This document shows positions 1 to 7,984 of a DNA stretch of 32,418 nucleotides, piece by piece. Made by a program: the position numbers and the translations under genes. The notes below the pieces were generated by a model, which made no database searches, was not told the DNA's origin, and saw only the letters and a program-made list of their open reading frames with translations. The DNA comes from Spirochaeta sp. UBA5339 (GTDB lineage: Bacteria > Spirochaetota > Spirochaetia > DSM-2461), in assembly GCA_002408085.1 (NCBI GenBank), contig DHQL01000015.1, positions 1 through 32,418 of the forward strand, read 5' to 3'. How positions within the stretch are numbered: the stretch's first letter is position 1; every line of letters starts with the position of its first letter.

Positions 1-2
1 TT

Positions 3-1919
3 GAAGATCTTGAAGAACTCGAGGAGGCAGAGGCCGTTGAAGAGTCCGGTGATGCCGCTGAAGATCTGACCTCCGTTATGAAGCCCGATGAGGTCGAAGA
101 GCTTGATGAACTTGAGGAACTTGAAGAGATACACGAGGCTCCTGAGGCTGAGGATGATATTCTTACTGAGCTTGTGACTCTTGCCGGCGAGGATCAGAGC
201 ATTGAAGCTGCTGAGGATAGTGAAGAGTCCGGAACCGAAGAGGATTATCTGGCTCCCCTGGAGAGTCTGGCAGAGGTCGTTTACAGTGATACTCAGCCTG
301 AGGATGAAGAACTTATAGAGCCTGCCCCGGAGGCTTCCGGGGATACCCATGAAGCCCAGATGATTGACCTGGATGAGGTGGGCAGTAAGTTCAGTATTCA
401 GAGTCTTCTTGACTCTATGGATGTTGATGAAATATCCCGCAATCTTGAGGTAAGGTATAACCAGTATCTTAATGATTCGGAGGATTCTGAAACCTCTGAT
501 GAGATGCCCGAACTCCCTGTTATTCCCGATGTAGAGGCTCTTCCCTCCGATGCCGCCAATGAAGAGGAGGTGGAACTTCTTGAGCTTCAGTATGATGAGT
601 CTGTAGAAGATGATCTGATTGAGCTTGATATGAAAGAGGACCTCACACTCTTCGGTCTGGATATCACCGGTGGATATCCCATGGACAAGAGGGCTATACA
701 GGAGAAGAAAAAGCAGATGGATGAAGTGGATGATGCTGAATCTGTCGGATCCGTAGCTCTTATGACCGGGGAGCCCTCTCAGGAGAGTAAAAACAGTGAA
801 GAATCGGGGATGATTGAACTGGATATTATTAGTCCTCAAGATTATTATGGTGATTCAAGGAATTTCGACGGCTATGATAAGAATGTTTCTGCCGTGCTTG
901 ACGATATTGATGAGTCAGACGGGGGAGGGAATATGAAAGACAAAGACAGCAGGGAAATTCCCGATGATGATAAACATAGAACCGGTGATGTCGTATCTCC
1001 TGAAGAAACACTGGAAGAACTTGAGGATCTCGACGAAGTAGAAGATCTCGATGAAGTAGAAGACCTCGATGAAGTAGAAGACCTCGATGAAGTAGAAGAC
1101 CTCGACGAAGTAGAAGACCTCGACGAAGTGGAAGACCTTAACGAAGTAGAAGACCTCGACGAAGTAGAAGACCTCGACGAAGTGGAAGACCTTGACGAAG
1201 TAGAAGACCTTGACGAAGTAGAAGACCTCGACGAAGTAGAAGACCCCGACGATTCCGTTGATCTTGAACCCCAGATCATCTCCTATGCAGAATACCTTGA
1301 AAAGACAGGTCTTGAAGTTGTTCCCGATGTTGAGGAAGCCGAAGATCAGCCCGACGATGATGAGGACAAGATTACTTCAGAGACCCTTATGACCGGAATG
1401 GGCGGACTTGTACAGAGTCTGGCCGACGATCTTCTGCCTCCTCTTGAAGACTCCCCTGAAGTTGAGCTCTACACTCTGAAGGATGAGAACGCCAAGATTG
1501 AAATGACCTCCTCGGGAATCGATTTCGACAGTTTCAGAAATCACTACAGAGACGGTTCTCTGGGGCTGCTGAAGGCCCTCCGGGACTTTACCCGTGAGTA
1601 TAAGGCTCTTGGGGGTATATTGATGGAAAGAACCGATAAGGGCCTGGAGCCTGTTTACTCCATCGGAATCAATGAAGACGGTGTGGATACCCTTTCCATG
1701 GAAGAATCAGCCTCAGTTCTGGGTGAACTGAGCTCAAGTCACGGTATTGTCTATATACGGGACAAGAATCATGACTCCCTGGGCGATACCTTCTCTCACC
1801 CTGATTTCAGATTATTTAAATGTTGGATCATGCTCCCCTTAAAGAGCTCCGAGGGCATTGATGCCGTCCTTCTCGGATACAAGGATAGAAGCCAGACTTT
1901 TCTTAATGATCTGACATAA
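3..1919 (+). CDS. Acidic repeat protein with C-terminal GAF-like region, 5'-partial
   Basis: The reading frame is open right to the left edge: 25 sense codons precede the first ATG at 78, and they are as Glu/Asp-rich as the rest. The gene therefore starts outside the window. Most of the visible protein is low-complexity and strongly acidic, and probably disordered. A block of 12 EDLDEV-type hexapeptides followed by a degenerate thirteenth lies at 1023-1256. The last 130 or so residues (from about 1515) are of normal composition, with alternating helix and strand character (FDSFRNHYRDGSLGLLKALR near the start, then GGILMER, SHGIVYI, WIMLPLK and AVLLGYK). This resembles a GAF or similar sensory fold, but no ligand residues can be named. 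No signal peptide can be judged because the N-terminus is missing. The gene ends 153 bp before rny, which has its own promoter, so the two are probably separate units. Function unknown. Confidence 0.8.
   Translation, partial: EDLEELEEAEAVEESGDAAEDLTSVMKPDEVEELDELEELEEIHEAPEAEDDILTELVTLAGEDQSIEAAEDSEESGTEEDYLAPLESLAEVVYSDTQPEDEELIEPAPEASGDTHEAQMIDLDEVGSKFSIQSLLDSMDVDEISRNLEVRYNQYLNDSEDSETSDEMPELPVIPDVEALPSDAANEEEVELLELQYDESVEDDLIELDMKEDLTLFGLDITGGYPMDKRAIQEKKKQMDEVDDAESVGSVALMTGEPSQESKNSEESGMIELDIISPQDYYGDSRNFDGYDKNVSAVLDDIDESDGGGNMKDKDSREIPDDDKHRTGDVVSPEETLEELEDLDEVEDLDEVEDLDEVEDLDEVEDLDEVEDLDEVEDLNEVEDLDEVEDLDEVEDLDEVEDLDEVEDLDEVEDPDDSVDLEPQIISYAEYLEKTGLEVVPDVEEAEDQPDDDEDKITSETLMTGMGGLVQSLADDLLPPLEDSPEVELYTLKDENAKIEMTSSGIDFDSFRNHYRDGSLGLLKALRDFTREYKALGGILMERTDKGLEPVYSIGINEDGVDTLSMEESASVLGELSSSHGIVYIRDKNHDSLGDTFSHPDFRLFKCWIMLPLKSSEGIDAVLLGYKDRSQTFLNDLT
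1023..1256 (+). repeat. In-frame 18-bp tandem repeat encoding EDLDEV
   Basis: Twelve consecutive 18-bp units (1023-1238) encode EDL[D/N]EV, followed by a degenerate unit, EDPDDS. Units differ mainly at synonymous positions (GAT/GAC, GTA/GTG, CTC/CTT), and one encodes Asn instead of Asp. The unit is a multiple of three, so copy-number change keeps the frame. On the opposite strand the same DNA gives a Ser-rich open frame that is only a shadow. Confidence 0.95.
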
Positions 1920-2015
1920 AGAGAACTGAGTGTTGTCTGTTCCCCTCGTAATGAGGTGTTTATTTATACAGTGAGCCGGTGATCACAGTTGGGTTCCGGA
2001 TGATAATTCTTTGAC

Positions 2016-2043
2016 TTGACAAATGGGTCTTTACTTATATAAT
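2016..2043 (+). promoter_or_regulatory. Sigma-70 promoter for rny operon
   Basis: TTGACA (2016-2021) and TATAAT (2038-2043) are both perfect consensus hexamers separated by 16 bp. Transcription should start near 2050, leaving a 5' leader of about 23 nt that carries the AGGGGG Shine-Dalgarno sequence ahead of the rny ATG at 2073. Confidence 0.85.
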
Positions 2044-2072
2044 CATAATATCTTGTAAAATTAGGGGGAATT

Positions 2073-3602
2073 ATGGAACTTATCTATATGATAGCTCTTC
2101 CCCTCGTTGGTATAGTATTAGGTTGGACAATAAGATGGCTTTATGCCAGATATCAGCTCTCTTCTTCAGAGCAGAAATCGTTAAGAGTAAAACAAGACGC
2201 AGTTAAAGAGGCAGAACAGGAAAAAAAATCAATCTTACTGGAGGCTCAGAATCAGATTCTGAAAGAGCGCCGTCAGCTGGAAAAAGAAAACCGCGACAGA
2301 CGCAACGATGTTCAGAAATATGAACGAAGAGTGCAACAGAAAGAAGATAATCTTGATAGAAAAACTGCCATACTTGAACAAAAGCAATCTGAAATTAACG
2401 AAAAGGAAGAAACCCTAGTAACCAGAGAGGAGACTGTTGCCAAGGAAGAAAGCCGATGGCAGTCTGAATTGGAAAGAATCTCCGGTTTAACCAAAGACGA
2501 GGCGAAGAAATTAATAGTACAGAGTCTGGAAAATGAGGCGAAACACGATGCTCAGGCTCTTATTAATAAAATTGAACAAGAAGCAAATCTCACGGCCGAG
2601 AAGAAGGCCCGCGACGTAATCGTAACCACAATTCAGCGTCTGGCAACGGATGTGAGCACAGAAATCACTGTGACTTCCGTCAGTCTGCCCAACGATGAAA
2701 TGAAGGGTAGAATTATCGGCCGGGAAGGCCGGAATATCAGAACCCTGGAGACCCTGACAGGGGTTGATATCATCATCGATGATACACCCGAAGCTGTCGT
2801 AATCTCCTGCTTTGATCCCATCAGAAAGGTGATCGCCAAGATCGCCCTTGAAAGACTCATTGCCGACGGCAGAATCCATCCCGCACGGATCGAGGAAGTC
2901 GTTCAGAAGGTAACGAAAGAGATCAGCCAGACAATCTACGAAGAGGGTGAAAAGGTCCTCTTTGATCTTGGTATCCACAATGTCAGACCCGAAGGTATCA
3001 GAGCCCTTGGACGCCTGCACTTCAGAACCAGTTACGGTCAGAACGTGCTGTCCCACTCCAAGGAAGTTGCTGTTATTGCCGGCATGATTGCCTCCGAAGT
3101 CGGAGCGGATGCCGAACTTGCCAAGAGAGGAGCACTGCTCCACGATATCGGTAAGGGACTCGAGACTGACGGTGATGTAAACCATGCTGAACTGGGTGCC
3201 GAACTCTGTAAGCGCATGAATGAAGACCCCCGTGTAGTGAATGCCGTTGCGGCCCACCACAACGATGTTGAGATTAACTCCATCGAAGGCATTATTGTTC
3301 AGGTTGCGGATGCTATTTCCGCCGCCAGACCCGGTGCCAGACGGGAGACCCTCGACAACTACATCAAGCGCCTTGAAAACCTCGAGAAGATCGCCATGAG
3401 CTTCGAGGGTGTTGAAAAGGTATTTGCCATCCAGGCTGGACGTGAGCTGCGGATCATGGTCAACAACGACAAGATCGACGACGCAAAGGCTCAGATCCTT
3501 GCCAAGGATATCGCAAAGCAGATTGAAAATGAACTTAAATATCCCGGTCGTATCCGGGTCACCATTATTCGCGAGACCAGGGCTGTAGAATACGCCCGAT
3601 AG
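2073..3602 (+). CDS. rny: Ribonuclease Y
   Basis: Membrane-tethered endoribonuclease that starts mRNA decay. Domains in order: a single N-terminal membrane helix (about residues 3-24), a long charged coiled coil (about 30-190), a KH RNA-binding domain with GRIIGREGRN at 212-221, and an HD metal-dependent phosphohydrolase domain with LLHDIGK (His357, Asp358) and AHHND (394-398). The 509-residue length is normal for the family. ATG 2073 follows AGGGGG at good spacing and begins directly with the membrane segment, so the start is secure. The first 500 bp are more AT-rich than the rest of the gene, matching the Lys/Glu coiled coil. It is followed after 10 bp by ymdB, a common partner of rny. Confidence 0.97.
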   Translation: MELIYMIALPLVGIVLGWTIRWLYARYQLSSSEQKSLRVKQDAVKEAEQEKKSILLEAQNQILKERRQLEKENRDRRNDVQKYERRVQQKEDNLDRKTAILEQKQSEINEKEETLVTREETVAKEESRWQSELERISGLTKDEAKKLIVQSLENEAKHDAQALINKIEQEANLTAEKKARDVIVTTIQRLATDVSTEITVTSVSLPNDEMKGRIIGREGRNIRTLETLTGVDIIIDDTPEAVVISCFDPIRKVIAKIALERLIADGRIHPARIEEVVQKVTKEISQTIYEEGEKVLFDLGIHNVRPEGIRALGRLHFRTSYGQNVLSHSKEVAVIAGMIASEVGADAELAKRGALLHDIGKGLETDGDVNHAELGAELCKRMNEDPRVVNAVAAHHNDVEINSIEGIIVQVADAISAARPGARRETLDNYIKRLENLEKIAMSFEGVEKVFAIQAGRELRIMVNNDKIDDAKAQILAKDIAKQIENELKYPGRIRVTIIRETRAVEYAR

Positions 3603-3612
3603 GAAGTGAAAA

Positions 3613-4401
3613 TTGGCGAATGAATTACGCGCCCTCATTCTGGGAGATGTCGTTGGCTCTCCCGGGAGCAGGGCGCTTTTCTTTGGATTAAAAAAACTCA
3701 TAAAAGACTATAAGGCCGATCTTGTTGTGGTTAACGGCGAGAATGCGGCTGCCGGTTTCGGAATGATGCCAGAAGATGTGGAGAGACTCTTCTCTGCCGG
3801 GGCTGATGTTATTACAACCGGTAACCATATCTGGCAGAAGAAGGAGATCAATGATCTTCTTGAAAGCAGCGATCACCTTCTTCGTCCTGCCAACTATCCT
3901 CCCGGTGTTCCAGGTCACGGTTCCTGTATCATTGAGAAGAAAGGGCAGAAGGTCGCGGTAATGAATCTGCTGGGCCGGTCCCGGATGGGCTTCAACGGCC
4001 TCTGTCCCTTTCAGACCGCAAAGAAGATGATTCATCAGTTCCAGGGGAAGGCGGACATTCAGATTCTCGATTTCCATGCGGAAGATCCCCAGGAGAAAGA
4101 GGCCCTGGCCATCTACCTGGACGGTCAGCTGGATCTGCTTTTCGGAACTCATACCCATGTACAGACTGCCGACGAACGGATACTGCCGGGGGGCTGTGCC
4201 TACATTACCGATGTGGGGATGGTAGGCCCTTCAGGAAGCGTTATCGGCGCCGATCCCGAGCAGAGCATCAGGCGGAGTCTCTCTCAGCTTCCCCTTAAGA
4301 TGGAAGTGATCGATAATCCGGCAGTGATCTGCGGTATCCTTGTGGAATTTACAGACGGAAAGGCCCGGTCCATTACTAGAATCAGCGAGCAGGCTATTTG
4401 A
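3613..4401 (+). CDS. ymdB: YmdB family metallophosphoesterase
   Basis: Predicted dinuclear-metal phosphodiesterase of the YmdB/TIGR00282 family. Bacillus YmdB hydrolyses 2',3'-cyclic nucleotides. The metal-ligand motifs of the fold are all present in order: LILGDVVGS near the N-terminus, NGEN, TTGNHIW, LDFHAE, GTHTHVQTAD and ITDVGMVGP. The 262-residue length is typical. The start is TTG 3613, preceded by AGGAAG at 3601-3606, which overlaps the rny stop codon. No better ATG gives the conserved N-terminal strand. Co-transcription with rny is almost certain, and a link to RNA-degradation products is an inference from that linkage. Confidence 0.93.
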   Translation: MANELRALILGDVVGSPGSRALFFGLKKLIKDYKADLVVVNGENAAAGFGMMPEDVERLFSAGADVITTGNHIWQKKEINDLLESSDHLLRPANYPPGVPGHGSCIIEKKGQKVAVMNLLGRSRMGFNGLCPFQTAKKMIHQFQGKADIQILDFHAEDPQEKEALAIYLDGQLDLLFGTHTHVQTADERILPGGCAYITDVGMVGPSGSVIGADPEQSIRRSLSQLPLKMEVIDNPAVICGILVEFTDGKARSITRISEQAI

Positions 4402-5180
4402 TGAAGAAGAAAAGACTCCTGCAGCTGGCCCTTGCCCGCTTTGAGGATTATACGGAAAAAGAGATCTACGCCTCCATTCTCTGCGGTGAAGTCCTGTGCA
4501 ACAGGGAGAAGATCCGTGACCCCAAGGCCATGGTTCCCTCGGATGCGGATCTTGAACTTACCAGGAAGAAGTACGTCTCCCGGGGCGGACTTAAGCTGGA
4601 ACGGGCCCTTGATTTCTGGAGAATGCCGGTTGAGGGAAAGATTGTTCTCGATGCCGGATGCTCTACCGGAGGCTTTACTGACTGCCTTCTGCAGAAGGGT
4701 GCCCGGTCGGTCTATGCCGTAGATGTAGGCTACAATCAGCTTGACTACTCATTAAGGACAAACCCCGCGGTAGTTGTGATGGAGAAGACAAACATAATGA
4801 GTATTGAGGTCTTTGATCCCGTGCCCCACTGGGCCGTGGCGGACCTCTCTTTCAGAAGCCTCCGTTCGGCGGCGGCCCATATTCTGAAACTTACCTCCGA
4901 ATCCCGGCTGATTGCCCTGATGAAGCCACAGTTTGAGCTGGAAGATCCCGATGAGGACTTCGACGGTATTATCAGAGATCCCCGGCAGATTCTTGAGATC
5001 ACCGCGAAGGTTGTGGGCGAGATGGCCGAAGAGGGGGCCTATGTGTCCCGGGCGGCGCTCTCTCCGGTAACCGGACGCAAGGGGAATCAGGAGCTTCTGC
5101 TGGATGTTAGCGGTGATTCTTCGAATGCCTGTTCCGTTGACAGCCTGATGACTGATCTTGAGAAGCAGTTCGGTCTATAG
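4401..5180 (+). CDS. tlyA: TlyA family rRNA 2'-O-methyltransferase (hemolysin A-like)
   Basis: An N-terminal S4-type RNA-binding domain (about residues 1-60) is joined to an FtsJ/RrmJ-like SAM methyltransferase fold. The SAM motif is VLDAGCSTGGFTD, followed by YAVDVGYNQ, WAVADLSF, LMKPQFE and GNQELLLDV, which together supply a K-D-K-E type tetrad. Characterised TlyA proteins methylate ribose in 16S and 23S rRNA. Spirochaete members were first named hemolysins, a label that says little about function. The chosen ATG 4401 shares one base with the ymdB stop (TGATG). An in-frame TTG at 4398 would add one residue. It ends 10 bp before the convergent GerMN gene, with no obvious T-tract terminator between. 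Confidence 0.92.
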   Translation: MKKKRLLQLALARFEDYTEKEIYASILCGEVLCNREKIRDPKAMVPSDADLELTRKKYVSRGGLKLERALDFWRMPVEGKIVLDAGCSTGGFTDCLLQKGARSVYAVDVGYNQLDYSLRTNPAVVVMEKTNIMSIEVFDPVPHWAVADLSFRSLRSAAAHILKLTSESRLIALMKPQFELEDPDEDFDGIIRDPRQILEITAKVVGEMAEEGAYVSRAALSPVTGRKGNQELLLDVSGDSSNACSVDSLMTDLEKQFGL

Positions 5181-5190
5181 GCTATAGGTT

Positions 5191-6144
5191 TCAGGGATTG
5201 TTCTGGAAGGACTCTCTGCTTAAGGGAGCTCCGATATAGAATCCCTCGCCCCCCAGGTACTCTCTGATTACTCCTTCTATCATAATCTGAACACTGCTGA
5301 TTCCCGGAAATTCCGTTGATGTATAGACGATCTGTTTCAGCTGGGCCATATAGCCCTCCCGGCCCAGGGGGTTGAATCGGAAGTCCTCGTTAAAGTTCAG
5401 ATAGGCTGTGCTCCCTTCCACACGGGCGGAGAGGAGGCGGCTGCCTTCGGGGATCAGAGTCAGGGCTCCCTTGTTCAGTTCGTCGGAACCGGGGCCGCTG
5501 ATCAGCGTGTTGATGGACTGGGTAAGGGGAGCCTTGCTAAAATCGATGCTTCTGTTGACGCTTTTCAGTGAGATCTGCCCCTCTGTATTTACCTTCACAA
5601 AATATATTCTGGTATCTCTGTTTCCCGGTGCCGGGACATCTTCCGGTTCCTGGACGGGCTTAACGGCCTGGGCCGCCGTTTCCGCAGGCAGAACGGGCTC
5701 TTCCATTACGGGAGGATCAAGGCGCTTGATTACAGTATCTCCCCCTGTCCCTGCTGCAATGTTCCAGAGCTGAATCTTTCCGGGTTTGAAGAGGATGAGG
5801 GTCGCTGTCAGCAGACCTATAAGAATGAGAGAAAGAACAGCAATTACGGCAATCTGTCCTGAAGTTATGCCCCTTTTTCGGGGAGCTCCTCCGCTTAAGG
5901 TCAGGTGCAGTGCATCCTTCGGCAGGGGGCCGGTTTTTCCCGGGGGCTGCCTTTTCTGCTGCGGCATCTCCCGGGAAGTCTGACGGGTGTTCTGCCGAGG
6001 CGTCTGACGGGGAGTCCTGGAGCTTTCCCGGCCGGAAGTCTGCTGTGTCTGTCCGGCTCCGGAGGGGGCTGGTCTGTCTGTTTTTCGTGATGTTCCGGAA
6101 CTCATTTTCCGGTAGTTTTCTGGTCTGTGCTCATTCTCTTTCAT
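5191..6144 (-). CDS. Membrane-anchored GerMN-domain protein
   Basis: The N-terminal third (about residues 1-95) is basic, Gln/Thr/Pro/Arg-rich and probably disordered, with a repetitive PRQTPRQNTRQTSREM stretch. One hydrophobic helix follows (GQIAVIAVLSLILIGLLTA, about 102-125). The C-terminal half is a GerMN domain: RIYFVKV, a Leu/Pro-rich LISGP segment, IPEGSRLLS, AYLNFNEDF and the closing QIVYTSTEFPGISSVQI. The topology puts GerMN in the periplasm. GerMN domains are best known from spore-germination lipoproteins but occur widely in non-sporulating bacteria, where their role is unclear. ATG 6144 has no Shine-Dalgarno sequence and lies 8 nt from a -10 box. An internal ATG 13 codons in is an alternative start but is also weak. 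Confidence 0.82.
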   Translation of the reverse strand: MKENEHRPENYRKMSSGTSRKTDRPAPSGAGQTQQTSGRESSRTPRQTPRQNTRQTSREMPQQKRQPPGKTGPLPKDALHLTLSGGAPRKRGITSGQIAVIAVLSLILIGLLTATLILFKPGKIQLWNIAAGTGGDTVIKRLDPPVMEEPVLPAETAAQAVKPVQEPEDVPAPGNRDTRIYFVKVNTEGQISLKSVNRSIDFSKAPLTQSINTLISGPGSDELNKGALTLIPEGSRLLSARVEGSTAYLNFNEDFRFNPLGREGYMAQLKQIVYTSTEFPGISSVQIMIEGVIREYLGGEGFYIGAPLSRESFQNNP

Positions 6145-6152
6145 ACAGCACT

Positions 6153-6181
6153 ATTATCGGGATATATGGGGCAGATGCCAA
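6153..6181 (-). promoter_or_regulatory. Promoter for GerMN gene, start-codon proximal
   Basis: Read on the minus strand: TTGGCA (6181-6176), a 17-bp spacer, and GATAAT (6158-6153). Each hexamer matches 5 of 6 consensus bases. Only 8 nt separate the -10 box from the ATG, so the transcript should begin at or very close to the start codon. Confidence 0.6.
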
Positions 6182-6205
6182 GGGAAAAGAGTATAATTCA
6201 CAAGT

Positions 6206-6234
6206 TTGACTAACTCTTGAAAGTCGCATATATT
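6206..6234 (+). promoter_or_regulatory. Promoter for ptsI, start-codon proximal
   Basis: TTGACT (6206-6211) and TATATT (6229-6234) are separated by the optimal 17 bp. The -10 box ends 7 nt before the ptsI ATG at 6242, predicting a leaderless mRNA. It is arranged divergently to the GerMN promoter; the two -35 boxes face each other 24 bp apart. Confidence 0.65.
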
Positions 6235-6241
6235 TAAACAG

Positions 6242-7984
6242 ATGAAAGAATTTCGCGGTATCTCAGCGTCTCCAGGTATAGTGATCTCCAAAGCATTTCT
6301 GTATAACGAGGAGAACTTTACGGTTCCCTTCTACAAGATCACAGAAGACGAGGTGGACCGGGAGATTGAGCGCTACAACAGGGCCATTCTTTCTGCCTCA
6401 GAAGAGCTCCAGGAACTGAAAAAGAGCATAACCCGTGAGTACAGTCAGGAGGAGGCCCGTTTTCTCGATTCCCACATTCTGATGCTCCACGATCCCATGT
6501 TCAAGGAACAGGTCTTCGACAGGCTGAAATCTGATCTGAGTAATGTGGAGTGGATCGTGCAGGGGGTCATTCAGGCCCTTGTAGACAAGCTTAATGCATC
6601 GGGTGATATCTATATGCAGGAACGCACTATGGATATGAACGATGTGGCCAAACGAATCATCAACAATCTAATGATGCGCAAAAGAATCTCTCTTTCAGAC
6701 CTGAAAGAGGAGGTTATAGTTGTAACTCCCGACCTTCTGCCCTCTGACACTCTTCTTATGAACAAGAGGATGGTGAAGGGTATCCTGATGGATGTGGGGG
6801 GGAGAACATCCCATACGGCCATTCTGGCCCGTTCCTTCGGCATCCCGGCTATTCTGGGGCTGCGGACCATCACCCGGGACCTCTCTTCCGGGGATACAAT
6901 CATAATGGACGGTCAGTCCGGTATGGTGATACTTGATCCCGACAAGGAGACTCTCGCCCGGTACCGCCGGAAACAGACCGAGTATCTGAAGCGGGAGTCC
7001 AAGCTTTATAATCTCAAGAACTTTCCGTCGGAAACTCAGGACGGCAAGGAGATCCTGCTGAAGGCAAATATCGAGGTTCCCGACGAGCTTGACTCTGTCA
7101 ATGCCTTCAATGCAGCCGGGATCGGGCTCTTCAGAAGTGAATTTCTTGTAATGCAGACAGGTCTTGAAATGGACGAGGAGCTGCAGTATTCAGTATATAA
7201 AAAAGTAATCGAAGGCATGAATGGATCTCCTGTTACCATCAGGACTCTGGATGTGGGGGGAGACAAGCTGATCAACGAAATTGCCCAGAAAAATGAGAAA
7301 AACCCCCTCCTGGGGTGGAGAGCCATCCGTTTCTGTCTGGACAGGATTGATGTATTCAAGGTTCAGCTGCGGGCCATCTTAAGGGCCTCTGTCGCCGGTC
7401 CGGTGAGGATCATGTTCCCCATGATTTCGGGTATTGAAGAGTTGGAGAAGGCTACGGGTATTCTTAATGAAGTTAAGAGGGATCTGGAGGCCGAAGGTAT
7501 TGCTTTTTCATCAGATATTCCGGTAGGATGCATGATCGAAGTTCCTTCTGCTGCAATGACTTCCGACATTCTGGCAAGAAAAGCGGACTTCTTTTCGATC
7601 GGAACGAATGACCTGATCCAGTACACCATCGCAGTAGACCGGGGCAATGAAAAGATCTCGGACTTGTATGAACCCTTTCATCCTGCTGTACTCCGCCTGA
7701 TCCGTATGGTTGTAGAGAACGGCCATGGGGCGGGAATCCCAGTGGGAATGTGCGGCGAAATGGCCGGAGATCCCATGATGACCGTTATCCTTCTGGGGCT
7801 GGGCCTTGATGAATTGAGTATGAGCGCCTTCGGAATTCCGGAGATAAAGAGAATTATTCGTTCCACCACCATATTGGAGGCAGAGGAGCTCCTCGGCACC
7901 CTTATGGATATGAAGAGTATCAGGGACATAGACCGTTATGTCCGAAACTGGATGGAGGAACGATTTGAGTTTATCACCGGATAG
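6242..7984 (+). CDS. ptsI: Phosphoenolpyruvate-protein phosphotransferase (PTS Enzyme I)
   Basis: Transfers phosphate from PEP to HPr at the head of the PTS. In order: the N-terminal GISASPGI segment, the HPr-binding helical region, the phosphohistidine loop GGRTSHTAILARSFGIPA with His191, and the C-terminal PEP-binding TIM barrel with GLFRSEFL, GWRAIRFCLDR, FSIGTNDLIQYT and the catalytic Cys504 in VGMCGEMAGD. The 580 residues are family length. There is no GAF or NPr domain, so this is standard Enzyme I, not PtsP. The start is fixed by the conserved GISASPG beginning five residues in. No Shine-Dalgarno sequence precedes it. HPr and EII genes are not nearby, so partners are encoded elsewhere or the system is regulatory. 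Confidence 0.95.
   Translation: MKEFRGISASPGIVISKAFLYNEENFTVPFYKITEDEVDREIERYNRAILSASEELQELKKSITREYSQEEARFLDSHILMLHDPMFKEQVFDRLKSDLSNVEWIVQGVIQALVDKLNASGDIYMQERTMDMNDVAKRIINNLMMRKRISLSDLKEEVIVVTPDLLPSDTLLMNKRMVKGILMDVGGRTSHTAILARSFGIPAILGLRTITRDLSSGDTIIMDGQSGMVILDPDKETLARYRRKQTEYLKRESKLYNLKNFPSETQDGKEILLKANIEVPDELDSVNAFNAAGIGLFRSEFLVMQTGLEMDEELQYSVYKKVIEGMNGSPVTIRTLDVGGDKLINEIAQKNEKNPLLGWRAIRFCLDRIDVFKVQLRAILRASVAGPVRIMFPMISGIEELEKATGILNEVKRDLEAEGIAFSSDIPVGCMIEVPSAAMTSDILARKADFFSIGTNDLIQYTIAVDRGNEKISDLYEPFHPAVLRLIRMVVENGHGAGIPVGMCGEMAGDPMMTVILLGLGLDELSMSAFGIPEIKRIIRSTTILEAEELLGTLMDMKSIRDIDRYVRNWMEERFEFITG

Noticed and set aside
1023..1256. CRISPR-like array
   Set aside because: The repeats are contiguous 18-bp coding units with no spacers.
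872..1279. Open frame on the minus strand rich in Ser-Arg-Ser repeats
   Set aside because: It is the complement of the EDLDEV repeat array; the composition follows directly from the repeat and there is no ribosome site.
1920..2015. Terminator after the acidic repeat gene
   Set aside because: Only a 4-bp CCTC/GAGG stem followed by a broken T-run is present, too weak to call.
2511..3701. 396-codon open frame antisense to rny
   Set aside because: It lies opposite a clear RNase Y gene, has no family features, and arises from strong codon bias on the plus strand.
7938..7964. Upstream ATG start for der
   Set aside because: The TTG at 7965 has GGAGG at 6 nt and gives the usual N-terminal length; the ATG has no suitable SD.
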